Assembly: GCF_039566955.1 (NCBI RefSeq)
Contig: NZ_CP154796.1
Span: 248,001 to 312,000 of the forward strand
Direction: 5' to 3'
DNA: 64,000 nucleotides
DNA from: Micromonospora sp. DSM 45708
Lineage (GTDB): Bacteria > Actinomycetota > Actinomycetes > Mycobacteriales > Micromonosporaceae
A program made the position numbers and the translations under genes. Below are positions 7,937 through 17,049 of this stretch, piece after piece. Positions within the stretch are counted from its first letter, which is position 1, and every line of letters starts with the position of its first letter. Under the pieces are notes generated by a model. The model had not been told where the DNA came from, ran no database searches, and saw nothing but the letters and a program-made list of their open reading frames with translations.

Positions 7937-9367
7937 ATGACAGCTTCGGGCCTGCCCCGCCGGGTGCACCTCGGGTACGCGTCGGGCTCGCTGGTCACCG
8001 GCGCGTTCGGGACCGTGCCCGGGCTGCTCCTGCTGCCCTACCTGACCGACACGCTGGGCGTCGCGGCCGGGCTCGCCGCGCTGCTGGTGCTGCTGCCGAA
8101 GGCGTGGGACGTGCTGGTCAACCCGGTCGCCGGGCGCGTCTCGGACCGGACCCGTTCGCGCTGGGGCGCCCGCCGGCCCTACCTGCTCGGCGGCGGGCTG
8201 GCGCTGGCGGTGCTGTTCGCCGCGATCTTCGCCGCGCCGTTCGGGCGTGGTCCGGCCGCCGCCGGGTACGTGGCGTTGGCGTTCCTGGCCACCGCGACCG
8301 CCTTCGCGTTCTTCCAGGTGCCCTACGTGGCCATGCCGGCCGAGTTGACCGCCGACCCGGCGGAGCGTACCCGGCTGATGACCTGGCGGATCGCGGTGCT
8401 GGCGCTGGCCATCCTGGTCTCCGGCGCGGTGGCCCCGGCGGTGGTGGCCGCCGGCGGCGACGGCGTGCCCGGCCACCGCTGGATGGGCCTGTTCGTCGCC
8501 GCGCTGATCGTGGTGGGCGCGGTCGGCGCGTTCCTCGGCACCCGGTCCGCGCCGGCCGGGACGGTCGGGGAGAGCGAGCCGAGCCTGCGCGCCCAACTCG
8601 CGGTCGCCGGCCGCAACCGGCCGTTCCGGGTGCTGCTGGTCTGCTTCGTGCTCCAGTCCGCCGGGGTGGCCACCGTGCTGGCCGGCGTGAAGTACTTCGC
8701 CGACCAGGTGCTGCGCGCGCCGGACAGCGGGCCCACCCTGCTCTTCGCCTGCTTCGTCGCGCCCGCGCTGCTGGTCATGCCGCTCTGGCGCCGGGCCGGC
8801 GACCGGCTCGGCAAGCGCACCTCGCTGGTCGCCGCGTCGCTGCTCTTCGCGGCCGGCGCGCTGGCCCTGGTCGCCGCGCCCGCGCTGCCGGCCGCCGGGG
8901 TGTACGCGGTGGTCGCGCTGATCGGCGTCGGCTACGCCGGCCAGCAGGTCTTCGCGCTGGCCATGCTGCCGGACTGCATCGCGTACGACACCGCGCGCAC
9001 CGGCCGTCGGCAGGCCGGCGTGTTCACCGGCCTGTGGACCGCCGGCGAGACGTTCGGCCTGGCGCTCGGGCCCGGCATCTACGGCCTGGTGCTCCAGCTC
9101 TCCGGCTACGTCTCCTCGTCGACCGGCGCCGCCGCCGCCCAGCCGGACTCCGCCCGCCTCGGGGTGCTGCTCGGCTTCACCGTGCTGCCCGCCCTGCTGG
9201 TGGCCGCCCCGGTCGCGCTGCTGCGCGGCTACACGCTGACCCCGGCCGACCTGACCACCGCGTCCGGCGCCGACGCGTCCGACGGCAGCGCGTCCGGGTC
9301 CGGCGCATCCGACGGCACCGGGTCCGGGTCCGGCGGCACCGCTACCGCGCCGGTGGCTCGGGCGTGA
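7937..9367 (+). CDS. MFS transporter of the glycoside-pentoside-hexuronide (GPH) type
   Basis: 476 residues with about 12 hydrophobic helices. The first loop carries D-V-L-V-N-P-V-A-G-R-V-S-D-R-T-R-S-R-W-G, the cation-symporter signature of the MelB/GPH family; the GRRQAGVFTGLWTAGETFG segment between helices 10 and 11 also fits. Substrate is probably a glycoside or other sugar but is not determinable. A Ser/Gly/Asp-rich tail of about 35 residues ends the protein. A TAGCAT box ends 8 nt before ATG 7937, suggesting a leaderless start. Confidence 0.85.
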   Translation: MTASGLPRRVHLGYASGSLVTGAFGTVPGLLLLPYLTDTLGVAAGLAALLVLLPKAWDVLVNPVAGRVSDRTRSRWGARRPYLLGGGLALAVLFAAIFAAPFGRGPAAAGYVALAFLATATAFAFFQVPYVAMPAELTADPAERTRLMTWRIAVLALAILVSGAVAPAVVAAGGDGVPGHRWMGLFVAALIVVGAVGAFLGTRSAPAGTVGESEPSLRAQLAVAGRNRPFRVLLVCFVLQSAGVATVLAGVKYFADQVLRAPDSGPTLLFACFVAPALLVMPLWRRAGDRLGKRTSLVAASLLFAAGALALVAAPALPAAGVYAVVALIGVGYAGQQVFALAMLPDCIAYDTARTGRRQAGVFTGLWTAGETFGLALGPGIYGLVLQLSGYVSSSTGAAAAQPDSARLGVLLGFTVLPALLVAAPVALLRGYTLTPADLTTASGADASDGSASGSGASDGTGSGSGGTATAPVARA

Positions 9368-9419
9368 GGCACCGCACCCGTCCGCCGGTCGGCGCGGACC
9401 GTCACGAGAGGAACATTTG

Positions 9420-10898
9420 ATGAGCGACACGGCGGGGACGGGCGCGCTGCCCGCGCAGGGGGTGCCGGCGGCGCGGGTGCTCGACGAGATCCGCGCGTTG
9501 CGGGCGGCCGACCGTCCGACGCACGGCGGCCGGCTGTTCGCCTACGTCTACGACCCCGGCGTGGCCGGGCTCGACGAGCTGGCCCAGGCCGCGTACGCGG
9601 CGAGCGCGCACGTCAACGGCCTCGACCCGACCGCCTTCCCGTCGCTGCTGGCGATGGAGAACGCGCTCGTCGGCGCCGCCGCCCGGCTGCTCGGCGGTGG
9701 CCCCGGCACCGCCGCGCCGGACGTGGTGGGCAGCGTCACCGGCGGCGGCACCGAGTCGCTGCTGCTCGCGGTCAAGGCCGCCCGGGACGCCCACCCCGAG
9801 CTGACCGCACCCCGGATCGTGGTGCCGGCCAGCGCGCACGCCGCGTTCGCCAAGGCGGCCCACTACCTGCGGGTGGCGCTGGACACGGTGCCGGTCGACC
9901 CGGTGACGCTGCGCCCGGCGGTGGCCGACGTGGCCGCCGCGATCCGGCCGGAGACCGTGCTGGTGGTCGCGTCCGCCCCGTCGTACGCGCACGGCGTGGT
10001 CGACCCGGTGGCCGGGATCGCCGAGGTGGCGGCCCGGGCCGGGGTGCGCTGCCACGTGGACGCCTGCTTCGGCGGCTGGGCGCTGCCCTGGCTGCGCCGG
10101 CTCGGCGCGTCGGTGCCGCCGTTCGACTTCGCCGTGCCCGGCGTCACCTCGATCTCGGTCGACCTGCACAAGTACGCGTACGCGCCGAAGGGCGTGTCGG
10201 TGCTGCTGCACCGCGATCCGGCGCTGCGCGCCCCGCAGTTCTTCGCGTACGCGGACTGGCCGGGCTACACGATGGTCAACCCGGTGATCGCCTCCACCCG
10301 GTCCGGCGGCCCGATCGCCGCCGCCTACGCCACGTTGCGGCACCTCGGCGAGGACGGCTACCTGCGGCTGGCCGCGTCCACCCGCGACGCGGTCGCCGGG
10401 CTGGCCGACGCGGTGCGGGCGACCGACGGGCTGCGGCTGATGGCCGAGCCGGAATCCACAGTGGTCTGCTTCGCCGCCGACGACCCGACGTTGGACCTGT
10501 TCGTGCTGGTCGACGAGCTGACCGCGCGCGGCTGGCACACCCAGCCCCAACTTCGGTACGCCGACCTGCCGGCGAGTGTGCACCTGACGGTGACCGCCGC
10601 GGTGGCGCCCCGGGTGGCCGAGTTCTCCCCGGCGCTGGCCGACGCGGTCGCCGCGGCGCGGGCCGCCGGCCCGGTCGTGCTGCCGCCGGAGCTGCTGACG
10701 CTGGCCGCCGGCCTGGCCCCGGAGGCGCTCACCCCGGAGCTGGTGGCCGGGCTGGCCGAAGGGCTCGGCCTGGGCGGTGGCACCGGGGTCCCGGACCGGA
10801 TGGCGGTGGTCAACACGCTGCTCGACGCCGCCCCGGCGGCGGTACGGGAGCGGCTGCTGGCGGAGTTCGTCGGGCTGCTCCAGCGCCCGGCCTGGTGA
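9420..10898 (+). CDS. PLP-dependent lyase/decarboxylase, sphingosine-phosphate-lyase-like group II
   Basis: 492 residues. The fold-type I PLP site is the lysine in S-V-D-L-H-K-Y-A-Y-A-P-K-G, the pattern shared by glutamate/tyrosine decarboxylases and sphingosine-1-phosphate lyases. GSVTGGGTESLLLAVKAA binds the PLP phosphate and the Asp in HVDACFGGW pairs with the pyridine N. Ordering and the HKYA motif favour an S1P-lyase-like enzyme, but the true substrate is unknown. ATG 9420 is chosen over TTG 9417 because GAGAGGA lies at the usual distance. The final 60 residues are an Ala/Leu-rich helical extension. Confidence 0.85.
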   Translation: MSDTAGTGALPAQGVPAARVLDEIRALRAADRPTHGGRLFAYVYDPGVAGLDELAQAAYAASAHVNGLDPTAFPSLLAMENALVGAAARLLGGGPGTAAPDVVGSVTGGGTESLLLAVKAARDAHPELTAPRIVVPASAHAAFAKAAHYLRVALDTVPVDPVTLRPAVADVAAAIRPETVLVVASAPSYAHGVVDPVAGIAEVAARAGVRCHVDACFGGWALPWLRRLGASVPPFDFAVPGVTSISVDLHKYAYAPKGVSVLLHRDPALRAPQFFAYADWPGYTMVNPVIASTRSGGPIAAAYATLRHLGEDGYLRLAASTRDAVAGLADAVRATDGLRLMAEPESTVVCFAADDPTLDLFVLVDELTARGWHTQPQLRYADLPASVHLTVTAAVAPRVAEFSPALADAVAAARAAGPVVLPPELLTLAAGLAPEALTPELVAGLAEGLGLGGGTGVPDRMAVVNTLLDAAPAAVRERLLAEFVGLLQRPAW

Positions 10899-10920
10899 GC
10901 CCGGCCGGCCGCCGGAGCAG

Positions 10921-10948
10921 CCCGGCCGGCGCGTGGGCGCCGGCCGGG
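10921..10948. terminator. Bidirectional hairpin between convergent genes
   Basis: A 12-bp perfect GC stem (10921-10932 with 10937-10948) and a 4-nt loop separate the PLP enzyme gene from the convergent secreted-protein gene and can serve both strands. Confidence 0.75.
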
Positions 10949-10958
10949 CGAGGGGGCG

Positions 10959-11909
10959 TCAGCCCGCGTCGGCCACCGTCACGGTGAACGAGGCGGTGTT
11001 GTCCGCCGGGTTGGCGTCGGGCACCGTGATGGCGTCCCACTGGGTGCCGAGCTGGAACGTGGCGGTGCCGAGGTCACCGGGCGCGGTTCCCGGCTCGGCG
11101 TAGAGCAGCACGTCGAAGCTGCGCTGCTCGCCGGCCATGAGCCGCTCGCCCGGCACGGTGAAGCTGGTGAAGAAGCTCGGCATGTCCTGCGGGTCGGTGC
11201 CCCAGATCCGCACGCCGGCCGGCAGCCCGACCGCCTCGGCCCACAGCAGGTCGTGCGCGGCGTCACCGGCCCAACCGACCGTCACCGGCAGGCGGCCCAG
11301 GTAGCTGCCGTCCTCCTGGCGGGTCAGCGTGGCGGCCCCGGCCGTGGTGATCGAGGCGCGGGCCTGGGTGTCCTGCACGTAGGGCACCGGGTTGCGCAGC
11401 GACCCCGTGGTGGAGCGGAACCGCGCCGCGTAGCTGGCCCGGTCGGCGACCTCGTCCCGGCCGTCGCCGACGTTCACCGAGACCTTGCCGCCCTTCGCGA
11501 TCATCGCGACGTCCCGGGGCGGCGTGAGCACCTCGAACCTGATGGCGAACTGCCGGCTCTCGCCCGGCTCGATGTCGCCGCCGGGCACGCCGCAGGTGGC
11601 GGTCCGCCGGTTGTCCTGCAACGCCCCGAAGCCGCACGCCTCCTCGGGGCTCAGGCCGCGGAACGAGCCGGCGACCGGCTCCACCAGGAAGATGCTGAAG
11701 TAGGTGGCGACCGGGCCGTTGTTGGTCACCGTGACCGGCAGGCTGCCGTGGTAGCCGCGCGCGCCCGGTTCCAGCACCAGCCGACCCACCGAGATGTCGG
11801 CGGCCGGGTCGGCGGTGGGCGCGGCGGCGGCCGGAGCGGTGAGCGCCAGCAGCGCGGCGGCCGAGCCGAGCAGGACGCCGGCGAGCCGGCCTCCGGTACG
11901 TGTCCTCAT
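10959..11909 (-). CDS. Secreted protein of unknown function with Ig-like repeats
   Basis: 316 residues. A clear signal peptide (Arg residues, then a hydrophobic stretch ending ALTAPAAAA, cleavage near residue 30) precedes two similar beta-rich segments (about 38-165 and 185-310). Each has T-V-T-N-N-G / D-N-T-A-S-F-T-V-T-type strands, as in CARDB/DUF11-like adhesin modules. Two cysteines, in EEACGFG and TATCGVPGG, could form a disulfide. No catalytic motif is seen. A GGGAGG site lies upstream of ATG 11909. It follows the sigma/anti-sigma-like pair on the same strand after a 118-nt gap and might be a target of that sigma factor (inference). Confidence 0.75.
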   Translation of the reverse strand: MRTRTGGRLAGVLLGSAAALLALTAPAAAAPTADPAADISVGRLVLEPGARGYHGSLPVTVTNNGPVATYFSIFLVEPVAGSFRGLSPEEACGFGALQDNRRTATCGVPGGDIEPGESRQFAIRFEVLTPPRDVAMIAKGGKVSVNVGDGRDEVADRASYAARFRSTTGSLRNPVPYVQDTQARASITTAGAATLTRQEDGSYLGRLPVTVGWAGDAAHDLLWAEAVGLPAGVRIWGTDPQDMPSFFTSFTVPGERLMAGEQRSFDVLLYAEPGTAPGDLGTATFQLGTQWDAITVPDANPADNTASFTVTVADAG

Positions 11910-12027
11910 CTGGAAGGTCCTCCCAAGGTCCCCGTCACCGCGCGGCTGGTCCGCGCGGCGTCACCGGTAGCACGCGACGGACGTCGATCCGGTTGCGATC
12001 TTTTTCTGCGAGGAATCCGACAGCGGG

Positions 12028-13224
12028 TCAGCGGTACGTGTAGCGGTCCTCGTTGTTCTCGTGGTTCGGGTCCATCAGCGGGTCGGCGTCGCTGCGGACC
12101 GGCGTCACCTCGGCGATGCCGGTGCCGCTGGCGCTGTTCGTGTTGCGCAGGCCGAACCGGAAGGTCCGTTCCGCGCCGGGGCCGAGCGGACCGAAGCGGC
12201 AGATGATCGGCCCGGTCGGCGGCGCCCCGTCCCGACAGGCCGACCACTCCGTGCCGTCCGCGACGGTGCCCACCTGCATCCGCAGGTGCAGTTCGACCAG
12301 GTCGGCCGGGACCGCGCTGAGGTTCCGCACCGTGACCGCGATCGTTCCGGTACGTGCGCCGTCCGCGTCGGGCGCGCTCCACGTCACGTTCCCGGCGGAA
12401 ACCGTCAGGTCGGCCAGGTGCGGGTTCGGGCCGAACGAGGTGGGCCCGTCCACCTGGTCGAAACGTTTCCCGGTCCACCGGTAGCCGCGCCACTGCCGCT
12501 GCGACCAGTCCAGCGACCAGCCGCCGCCGGGCGCGATGTCCGCCATCTCCACCCGGACCGTGCCGCGGTCGGTGACCTGTGCGTCGAGCAGCCACTCGGG
12601 AGCCGTCCTCGCGGACCGGGCGACCTGGCCGAGGACGACGATCCGGCCGTCGGCGTCCCGGTCGAGCGCCACCACCTGGGACGGGCCGTGCTGGAAGATC
12701 TGGCAGCGGAGCAGGGCGACCGTCTCCACCGTGCCGTCGCCGTCCACGTCGCCGTGGACGAGCTCCTCCAGCAGCACGTCGCCCTCCTTGCGGTAGCTGG
12801 CGGCGATCCGGGTCGGACCCGCCGTGCAGTCCGGGTCGGGTGTCCAGGCCGGCAGGTCGACCCGGGCAGCCAGCAGTTGGGACCGGCTGATCCGTCCGTC
12901 CGGTGCGGCCCGGCTCGGGCTGGCGGTGCTCGGCACCGGCGTCGTCGGCGGCGGGGGTGGCGACGCCGTCACGGAAGGGCTCGGGGTGACGGTCTGGGCC
13001 GGCACCGGAGGTGGGTCCGGCCGCCGGTGCAGGGCTGCGCTGGCACCCACCGGGACCGCCACGGCGAGCACCACCGCCGCGGCGGTCACCACCGCGGTCC
13101 GCCGACGGCGCCGGCGGACGGTCCGCCGGACCGCGTCCGTCCCGGCCGGGTGGACCACCGGCACGTACGCCGCTCGAAACGCGGCGAACTCACCGCTCAC
13201 CAGCACGTCCTCGGGCTCAGTCAT
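12028..13224 (-). CDS. Membrane-anchored sensor/anti-sigma-like partner of the sigma factor
   Basis: 398 residues. A cytoplasmic N-terminus (about 1-43, ending in a poly-Arg stretch) is followed by one membrane helix (about 44-64), a Pro/Ser/Thr linker (about 68-110) and an outer domain. The outer domain contains DGDVDGDGTVET, an FG-GAP/EF-hand-like acidic loop, and a C-terminal beta domain resembling that of the neighbouring secreted protein. The first 8 bases overlap the end of the sigma gene, so the two are translationally coupled. The short N-terminus does not show a convincing ZAS zinc motif, so the anti-sigma role rests on topology and context. Confidence 0.7.
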   Translation of the reverse strand: MTEPEDVLVSGEFAAFRAAYVPVVHPAGTDAVRRTVRRRRRRTAVVTAAAVVLAVAVPVGASAALHRRPDPPPVPAQTVTPSPSVTASPPPPPTTPVPSTASPSRAAPDGRISRSQLLAARVDLPAWTPDPDCTAGPTRIAASYRKEGDVLLEELVHGDVDGDGTVETVALLRCQIFQHGPSQVVALDRDADGRIVVLGQVARSARTAPEWLLDAQVTDRGTVRVEMADIAPGGGWSLDWSQRQWRGYRWTGKRFDQVDGPTSFGPNPHLADLTVSAGNVTWSAPDADGARTGTIAVTVRNLSAVPADLVELHLRMQVGTVADGTEWSACRDGAPPTGPIICRFGPLGPGAERTFRFGLRNTNSASGTGIAEVTPVRSDADPLMDPNHENNEDRYTYR

Positions 13225-13777
13225 GGTGGTTCACCTCGTTCGGGGAAGAGAGCTGGGCGGCCAGCGCGGCCCGCCCCCGGTACAGCCAGGACTTGACGGT
13301 GCCCTCCGGCACGCCTTCCTGCGCGGCGATCTGCGCGACGCCCAGATCGGCCAGGTAGTGCAGCACCACGGCGCGGCGCTGGTTGGCCGGCAACCGGGCC
13401 AGCGCGGCGGTCAACGCGACCCGGTCCGGTCCCGGCCCCGGCACGTGCTCCTCACGTTGCCGGTGCAGCCACGCCTGGGCCGTGCGTACCCGCCGCCAGC
13501 GGCTGGTGGCCAGATTCCAGGCCACCCGGCGGATCCAGGCCAGCGGGTCGTCGTAGCGGGACACCCGGGGCCAGCGCGCGAACGCCCGGCAGAACGCCTC
13601 CTGCACCAGGTCCTGCGCCTGGGTCAGGTCACCGCAGTAGGCGGCGAGCTGGACGGTCAGCGACCGGAAGTGCGCATGGTAGAGGCCGTCGAAGTCGACG
13701 GACGCACGCTCGTCCGGGCGCGTCGCTGTCGCCTCGGGTGGCGGGTCGTCGACCCGCGGCTCCCTCGTCACTGTCAT
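13217..13777 (-). CDS. SigE-family ECF-like RNA polymerase sigma factor
   Basis: 186 residues. Region 2 (about 30-95) includes YCGDLTQAQDLVQEAFCRAF for core binding and -10 recognition. Region 4 (about 130-178) includes LPANQRRAVVLHYL and the helix-turn-helix QIAAQEGVPEGTVKSWLYRG. It lacks regions 1 and 3, as in ECF sigmas; the pattern fits the Streptomyces-type SigE/SigM subfamily. ATG 13777 has GGGGAGGA upstream. It directs alternative transcription, probably controlled by the overlapping membrane protein. Confidence 0.92.
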   Translation of the reverse strand: MTVTREPRVDDPPPEATATRPDERASVDFDGLYHAHFRSLTVQLAAYCGDLTQAQDLVQEAFCRAFARWPRVSRYDDPLAWIRRVAWNLATSRWRRVRTAQAWLHRQREEHVPGPGPDRVALTAALARLPANQRRAVVLHYLADLGVAQIAAQEGVPEGTVKSWLYRGRAALAAQLSSPNEVNHHD

Positions 13778-13972
13778 CCGGTCCTCCCCGTGAGCATGCC
13801 GCCGGCGCGGTCACACCGGTCACACGTCCGGACGCCGGCACGGGTTGCGGGGGTTGCCGTACCGGCAGGAGGCCGACTGTCCGGTCGGGGACAGCGGCGG
13901 TGGCCGGTGGCGGGCCCGGGCCCCGGATGCTGTGGTTGACTGTCGGTTCGGGGACCGTGGAGGAGGAGTCAG

Positions 13973-14533
13973 GTGCAGCTACCGGCCGTGCTCGGCGAGC
14001 CGATCCGGTTCGTGCTGAACTGGGGCCGCCGCTACTCGCTCTGGGTCTTCAACTTCGGCCTGGCCTGCTGCGCCATCGAGTTCATCGCGACCAGCATGGG
14101 CCGGCACGACTTCATGCGGCTCGGCGTGATCCCGTTCGCGCACGGCCCCCGACAGGCCGACCTGATGGTGGTCAGCGGCACGGTCACCGACAAGATGGCC
14201 CCGGCGGTCAAGCGGCTCTACGACCAGATGCCCGAGCCGAAGTACGTGATCTCGTTCGGCGCCTGCTCCAACTGTGGCGGCCCGTACTGGGACTCCTACT
14301 CGGTGACCAAGGGCGTCGACCAGCTCATCCCGGTCGACGTCTACGTGCCCGGCTGCCCGCCCCGCCCCGAGGCGCTGCTGCACGGCATCCTCCGCCTCCA
14401 GGAGAAGATCGCCGCCGAGCAGTCCGGCGTCGGCGGCGTGCCCCGCCCGGACCGGCTCGCCTCCCCGGCGGACGTGGTCCCACGCCCGGTCGAGGCGCTG
14501 ACCGCGCCCCCGGTGCGTCCCCCGGCCGGCTGA
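13973..14533 (+). CDS. nuoB: NADH-quinone oxidoreductase subunit B (second, partial nuo locus)
   Basis: 186 residues. It carries the N2 tetranuclear iron-sulfur ligands: tandem C32-C33, C98 and C128, with the spacing of bona fide NuoB. The motifs [24 protein letters not shown] and [12 protein letters not shown] are intact, so it could hold a cluster. The last 35 residues are a Pro/Ala-rich tail. The start is GTG 13973 with GGAGGAG upstream. No nuoA precedes it and no nuoD follows; the next gene encodes DUF2252 and nuoC lies 2.5 kb downstream. Confidence 0.93.
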   Translation: MQLPAVLGEPIRFVLNWGRRYSLWVFNFGLACCAIEFIATSMGRHDFMRLGVIPFAHGPRQADLMVVSGTVTDKMAPAVKRLYDQMPEPKYVISFGACSNCGGPYWDSYSVTKGVDQLIPVDVYVPGCPPRPEALLHGILRLQEKIAAEQSGVGGVPRPDRLASPADVVPRPVEALTAPPVRPPAG

Positions 14534-14570
14534 GCCGCCCCGGTGGCGCGGCGGGGCTAGCCTGCGGACC

Positions 14571-15887
14571 ATGACCGACTCCGCGGAGAAGCGTTCCGCC
14601 TACATCGTCGACGTGCTGACCGAGGAGTTCGGCGCGTCCATGGCGATCGACCCGGCGGCGTTCCGCCGGAAGTTCCGCAAGATGGCCGCCTCGCCGTTCG
14701 CGTTCTACCGCGGCAGCGCGTCGCTGTTCTACGCCGACCAGCGCGGCGACTTCGCCAGCGACCGGTTCCTCGACGACCGGACCAGCCGGGTGTGGATCCA
14801 CGGCGACCTGCACGCCGAGAACTTCGGCACCTACATGAACGCCTCCGGCCGGCTCGTGTTCAACGTCAACGACTTCGACGAGGCGTACGTCGGGCCGTTC
14901 ACCTGGGACCTGAAGCGGTTCGCCGCCAGTGTGGCCCTGCTCGGCTACGCCAAGGCGCTCTCCGACCGGGTGATCGGTGACCTGGTGACCGGCTTCGCCC
15001 GGTCGTACCTGGCCGAGCTGCGGGCGATCGCCGCCGGTGGGGACGACGCGATCGGCTCGATCACGCTGGAGAACGCCGACGGCGTGCTGCGCCGGGTGCT
15101 CCAGCAGGCCCGGCTGAGCACCCGGGTGGACCTGCTCGCCGCGCAGACCACCGTCGACAACTACGAGCGCCGCTTCTCGCTGGGCGATGGCGTGTACGAG
15201 ATCGACGCCGAGACCCGGGAGCGGGTCTGCGCCGCGTTCGGCGGCTACCTGGACACGCTGCCGGAGTCGAGCGCCCGGCTGCGACCGGTGGCGGCCACCA
15301 TCAAGGACGTGGTGCTGCGCAAGGGCGTCGGCATCGGCTCGGCCGGGCTGCCGTCGTACAACCTCCTGCTGGAGGGGCACACCGAGGCGCTGGAGAACGA
15401 CGTCGTCATCTACATGAAGCAGGCCCAGGTGCCGGCCGTGGCGCGGCACATCGACGACGAGCAGGTCCGGTCGTACTTCCGGCACCAGGGGCACCGCACC
15501 GCCGAGTCGCAGCGGGCGTTGCAGGCGCACGCCGACCCGTGGCTGGGCTTCACCGAGCTGGACGGCGTCGGTCAGCTCGTCGCCGAGGTCTCCCCGTACG
15601 CGGCGGACCTCGACTGGGCCGACGTGAACGAGCCCGAGGACCTGGCCGGGGTGCTCACCGACCTGGGTCGGGCGGTGGCCCGCATGCACTCGGTGGCCGA
15701 CGACGAGTCCAGCCACGACCTGGTCGACTACTCCACCGAGGAGTCCGTCGTCGCGGCCGTGGACGCCGACGCCGACGGCTTCACCGGCTACCTGGTCGAC
15801 TTCGCGCACCGGTACGGCATCCGGGCCCGCGAGGACCACCAGCTCTTCGTGGACCTGTTCCGCAACGGCCAGCTGCCCGGCATCTGA
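14571..15887 (+). CDS. DUF2252 protein with kinase-like catalytic motif
   Basis: 438 residues. W-I-H-G-D-L-H-A-E-N-F-G near residue 80 and V-N-D-F-D-E near residue 100 match the catalytic loop and metal-binding Asp of aminoglycoside-phosphotransferase-like kinases, to which DUF2252 is structurally related. Substrate is unknown. A TAGCCT box ends 7 nt before ATG 14571, indicating a leaderless transcript separate from nuoB. It is inserted between nuoB and nuoC. Confidence 0.85.
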   Translation: MTDSAEKRSAYIVDVLTEEFGASMAIDPAAFRRKFRKMAASPFAFYRGSASLFYADQRGDFASDRFLDDRTSRVWIHGDLHAENFGTYMNASGRLVFNVNDFDEAYVGPFTWDLKRFAASVALLGYAKALSDRVIGDLVTGFARSYLAELRAIAAGGDDAIGSITLENADGVLRRVLQQARLSTRVDLLAAQTTVDNYERRFSLGDGVYEIDAETRERVCAAFGGYLDTLPESSARLRPVAATIKDVVLRKGVGIGSAGLPSYNLLLEGHTEALENDVVIYMKQAQVPAVARHIDDEQVRSYFRHQGHRTAESQRALQAHADPWLGFTELDGVGQLVAEVSPYAADLDWADVNEPEDLAGVLTDLGRAVARMHSVADDESSHDLVDYSTEESVVAAVDADADGFTGYLVDFAHRYGIRAREDHQLFVDLFRNGQLPGI

Positions 15888-15899
15888 GCCGGCGCCGGT

Positions 15900-16955
15900 T
15901 CACTGCGCGAAGTCCAGCACCACCTTGATGTCGTCGCCGGTCGACGCGTACGCCTCCCGGTACGCGGAGACCGGCACCCGGCGGGTGACAAGCGAGGTCA
16001 GCCACGACAGGTCGGCGCGGGCGAGCGCCTCGGCGGCCAGCTCCCAGTGCCGGCGGCCGGCGTTGACCGAGCCGAACACCACGTTGTTCTCCAGCACCAG
16101 CTCCCGGTTGAGCGCGCCGGCGTCGAAGTCGATGGTCCGGCCGCCGCTGGACACGCCGGTCAGGCACACGATGCCGTTCGGCGCGGCCTTGCACATCGCG
16201 TCCAGCACCACCGGTGGCGCGCCGGTGCACTCGACCACCACGTCCGGTGCGAGGTCCAGCTCGGCCACCGTCGACGTGTGGTAGGTCGCGCCGAGCGCGC
16301 GGACCAGGTCCGGTTTCGGGCCGGTGGTGTTGCGGTCCAGCACGTGCACGGACAGCTCACGCTGGCTGGCCAGCAACGCGGCCAGCAGACCGATCGGCCC
16401 GGCACCGGTGATCAGCGCGGTCTTCGGCTTCCACTCGGCCCGGCGGCCGATCCGCTCGATGTGGTCCCACGCCTTCGCCACCACGCTGGTCGGCTCCAGC
16501 AGCATGCCCACCGACGCCAGCGCCGGGTCCAGGCCGACGGCGAACTTGGGCGGCAGCCGCCAGCGGTCCCGGGCGAAGCCGGGCAACGCCTTGATGCCGT
16601 GCTCGGTGTACCGCCCGTTGCGGCACATGTCCCACTCGTCGACCGCGCAGTTCGCGCAGGGCACCGGGTCGGGGCGGCGGACCACCCCGGCCACCAGGTC
16701 GCCGGGGTGCAACGTGCCGGTCGGGTCCTCCAGCACCCGGCCCAGCGACTCGTGCCCGAGCACCAGGCGCTCCTGACCCGGCGGCGCCTCGCCGTACTCC
16801 CCGGCGATGATCTCGTGGTCGGTGCCGCAGACGCCCACCGCCAGCGCCTCGACCAGGATCGCGCCGTCCTCGGGCGCCGGCTCGGGCCAGTCCTCGGTGA
16901 GCCGCAGCGAGTCCGGGACACCCGGGGTCACAGTCACAGCGCGCACGAGCCTCAT
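15900..16955 (-). CDS. Zinc-dependent glucose 1-dehydrogenase-like alcohol dehydrogenase
   Basis: 351 residues of the medium-chain dehydrogenase family. Catalytic zinc ligands lie in VGVCGTDHE and LGHES; a structural-zinc lobe has C-A-N-C and a later C in WDMCRNG. The Rossmann motif is ITGAGPIGLLAALLA near residue 180, and the C-terminal half resembles the glucose-dehydrogenase C domain. It likely oxidises an aldose with NAD(P). It stands on the minus strand between nuoB and nuoC and converges with the DUF2252 gene, so it is not part of a nuo transcript. Confidence 0.87.
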   Translation of the reverse strand: MRLVRAVTVTPGVPDSLRLTEDWPEPAPEDGAILVEALAVGVCGTDHEIIAGEYGEAPPGQERLVLGHESLGRVLEDPTGTLHPGDLVAGVVRRPDPVPCANCAVDEWDMCRNGRYTEHGIKALPGFARDRWRLPPKFAVGLDPALASVGMLLEPTSVVAKAWDHIERIGRRAEWKPKTALITGAGPIGLLAALLASQRELSVHVLDRNTTGPKPDLVRALGATYHTSTVAELDLAPDVVVECTGAPPVVLDAMCKAAPNGIVCLTGVSSGGRTIDFDAGALNRELVLENNVVFGSVNAGRRHWELAAEALARADLSWLTSLVTRRVPVSAYREAYASTGDDIKVVLDFAQ

Positions 16956-17049
16956 CTTTCCCCGCCGGCCGCCCGTCCGCCCGGCAAAGCGACGAACCGG
17001 GCCCGGACGGCCCGACCCGGCCGGGAGCTGACGGCCATAGGATCAGCGC

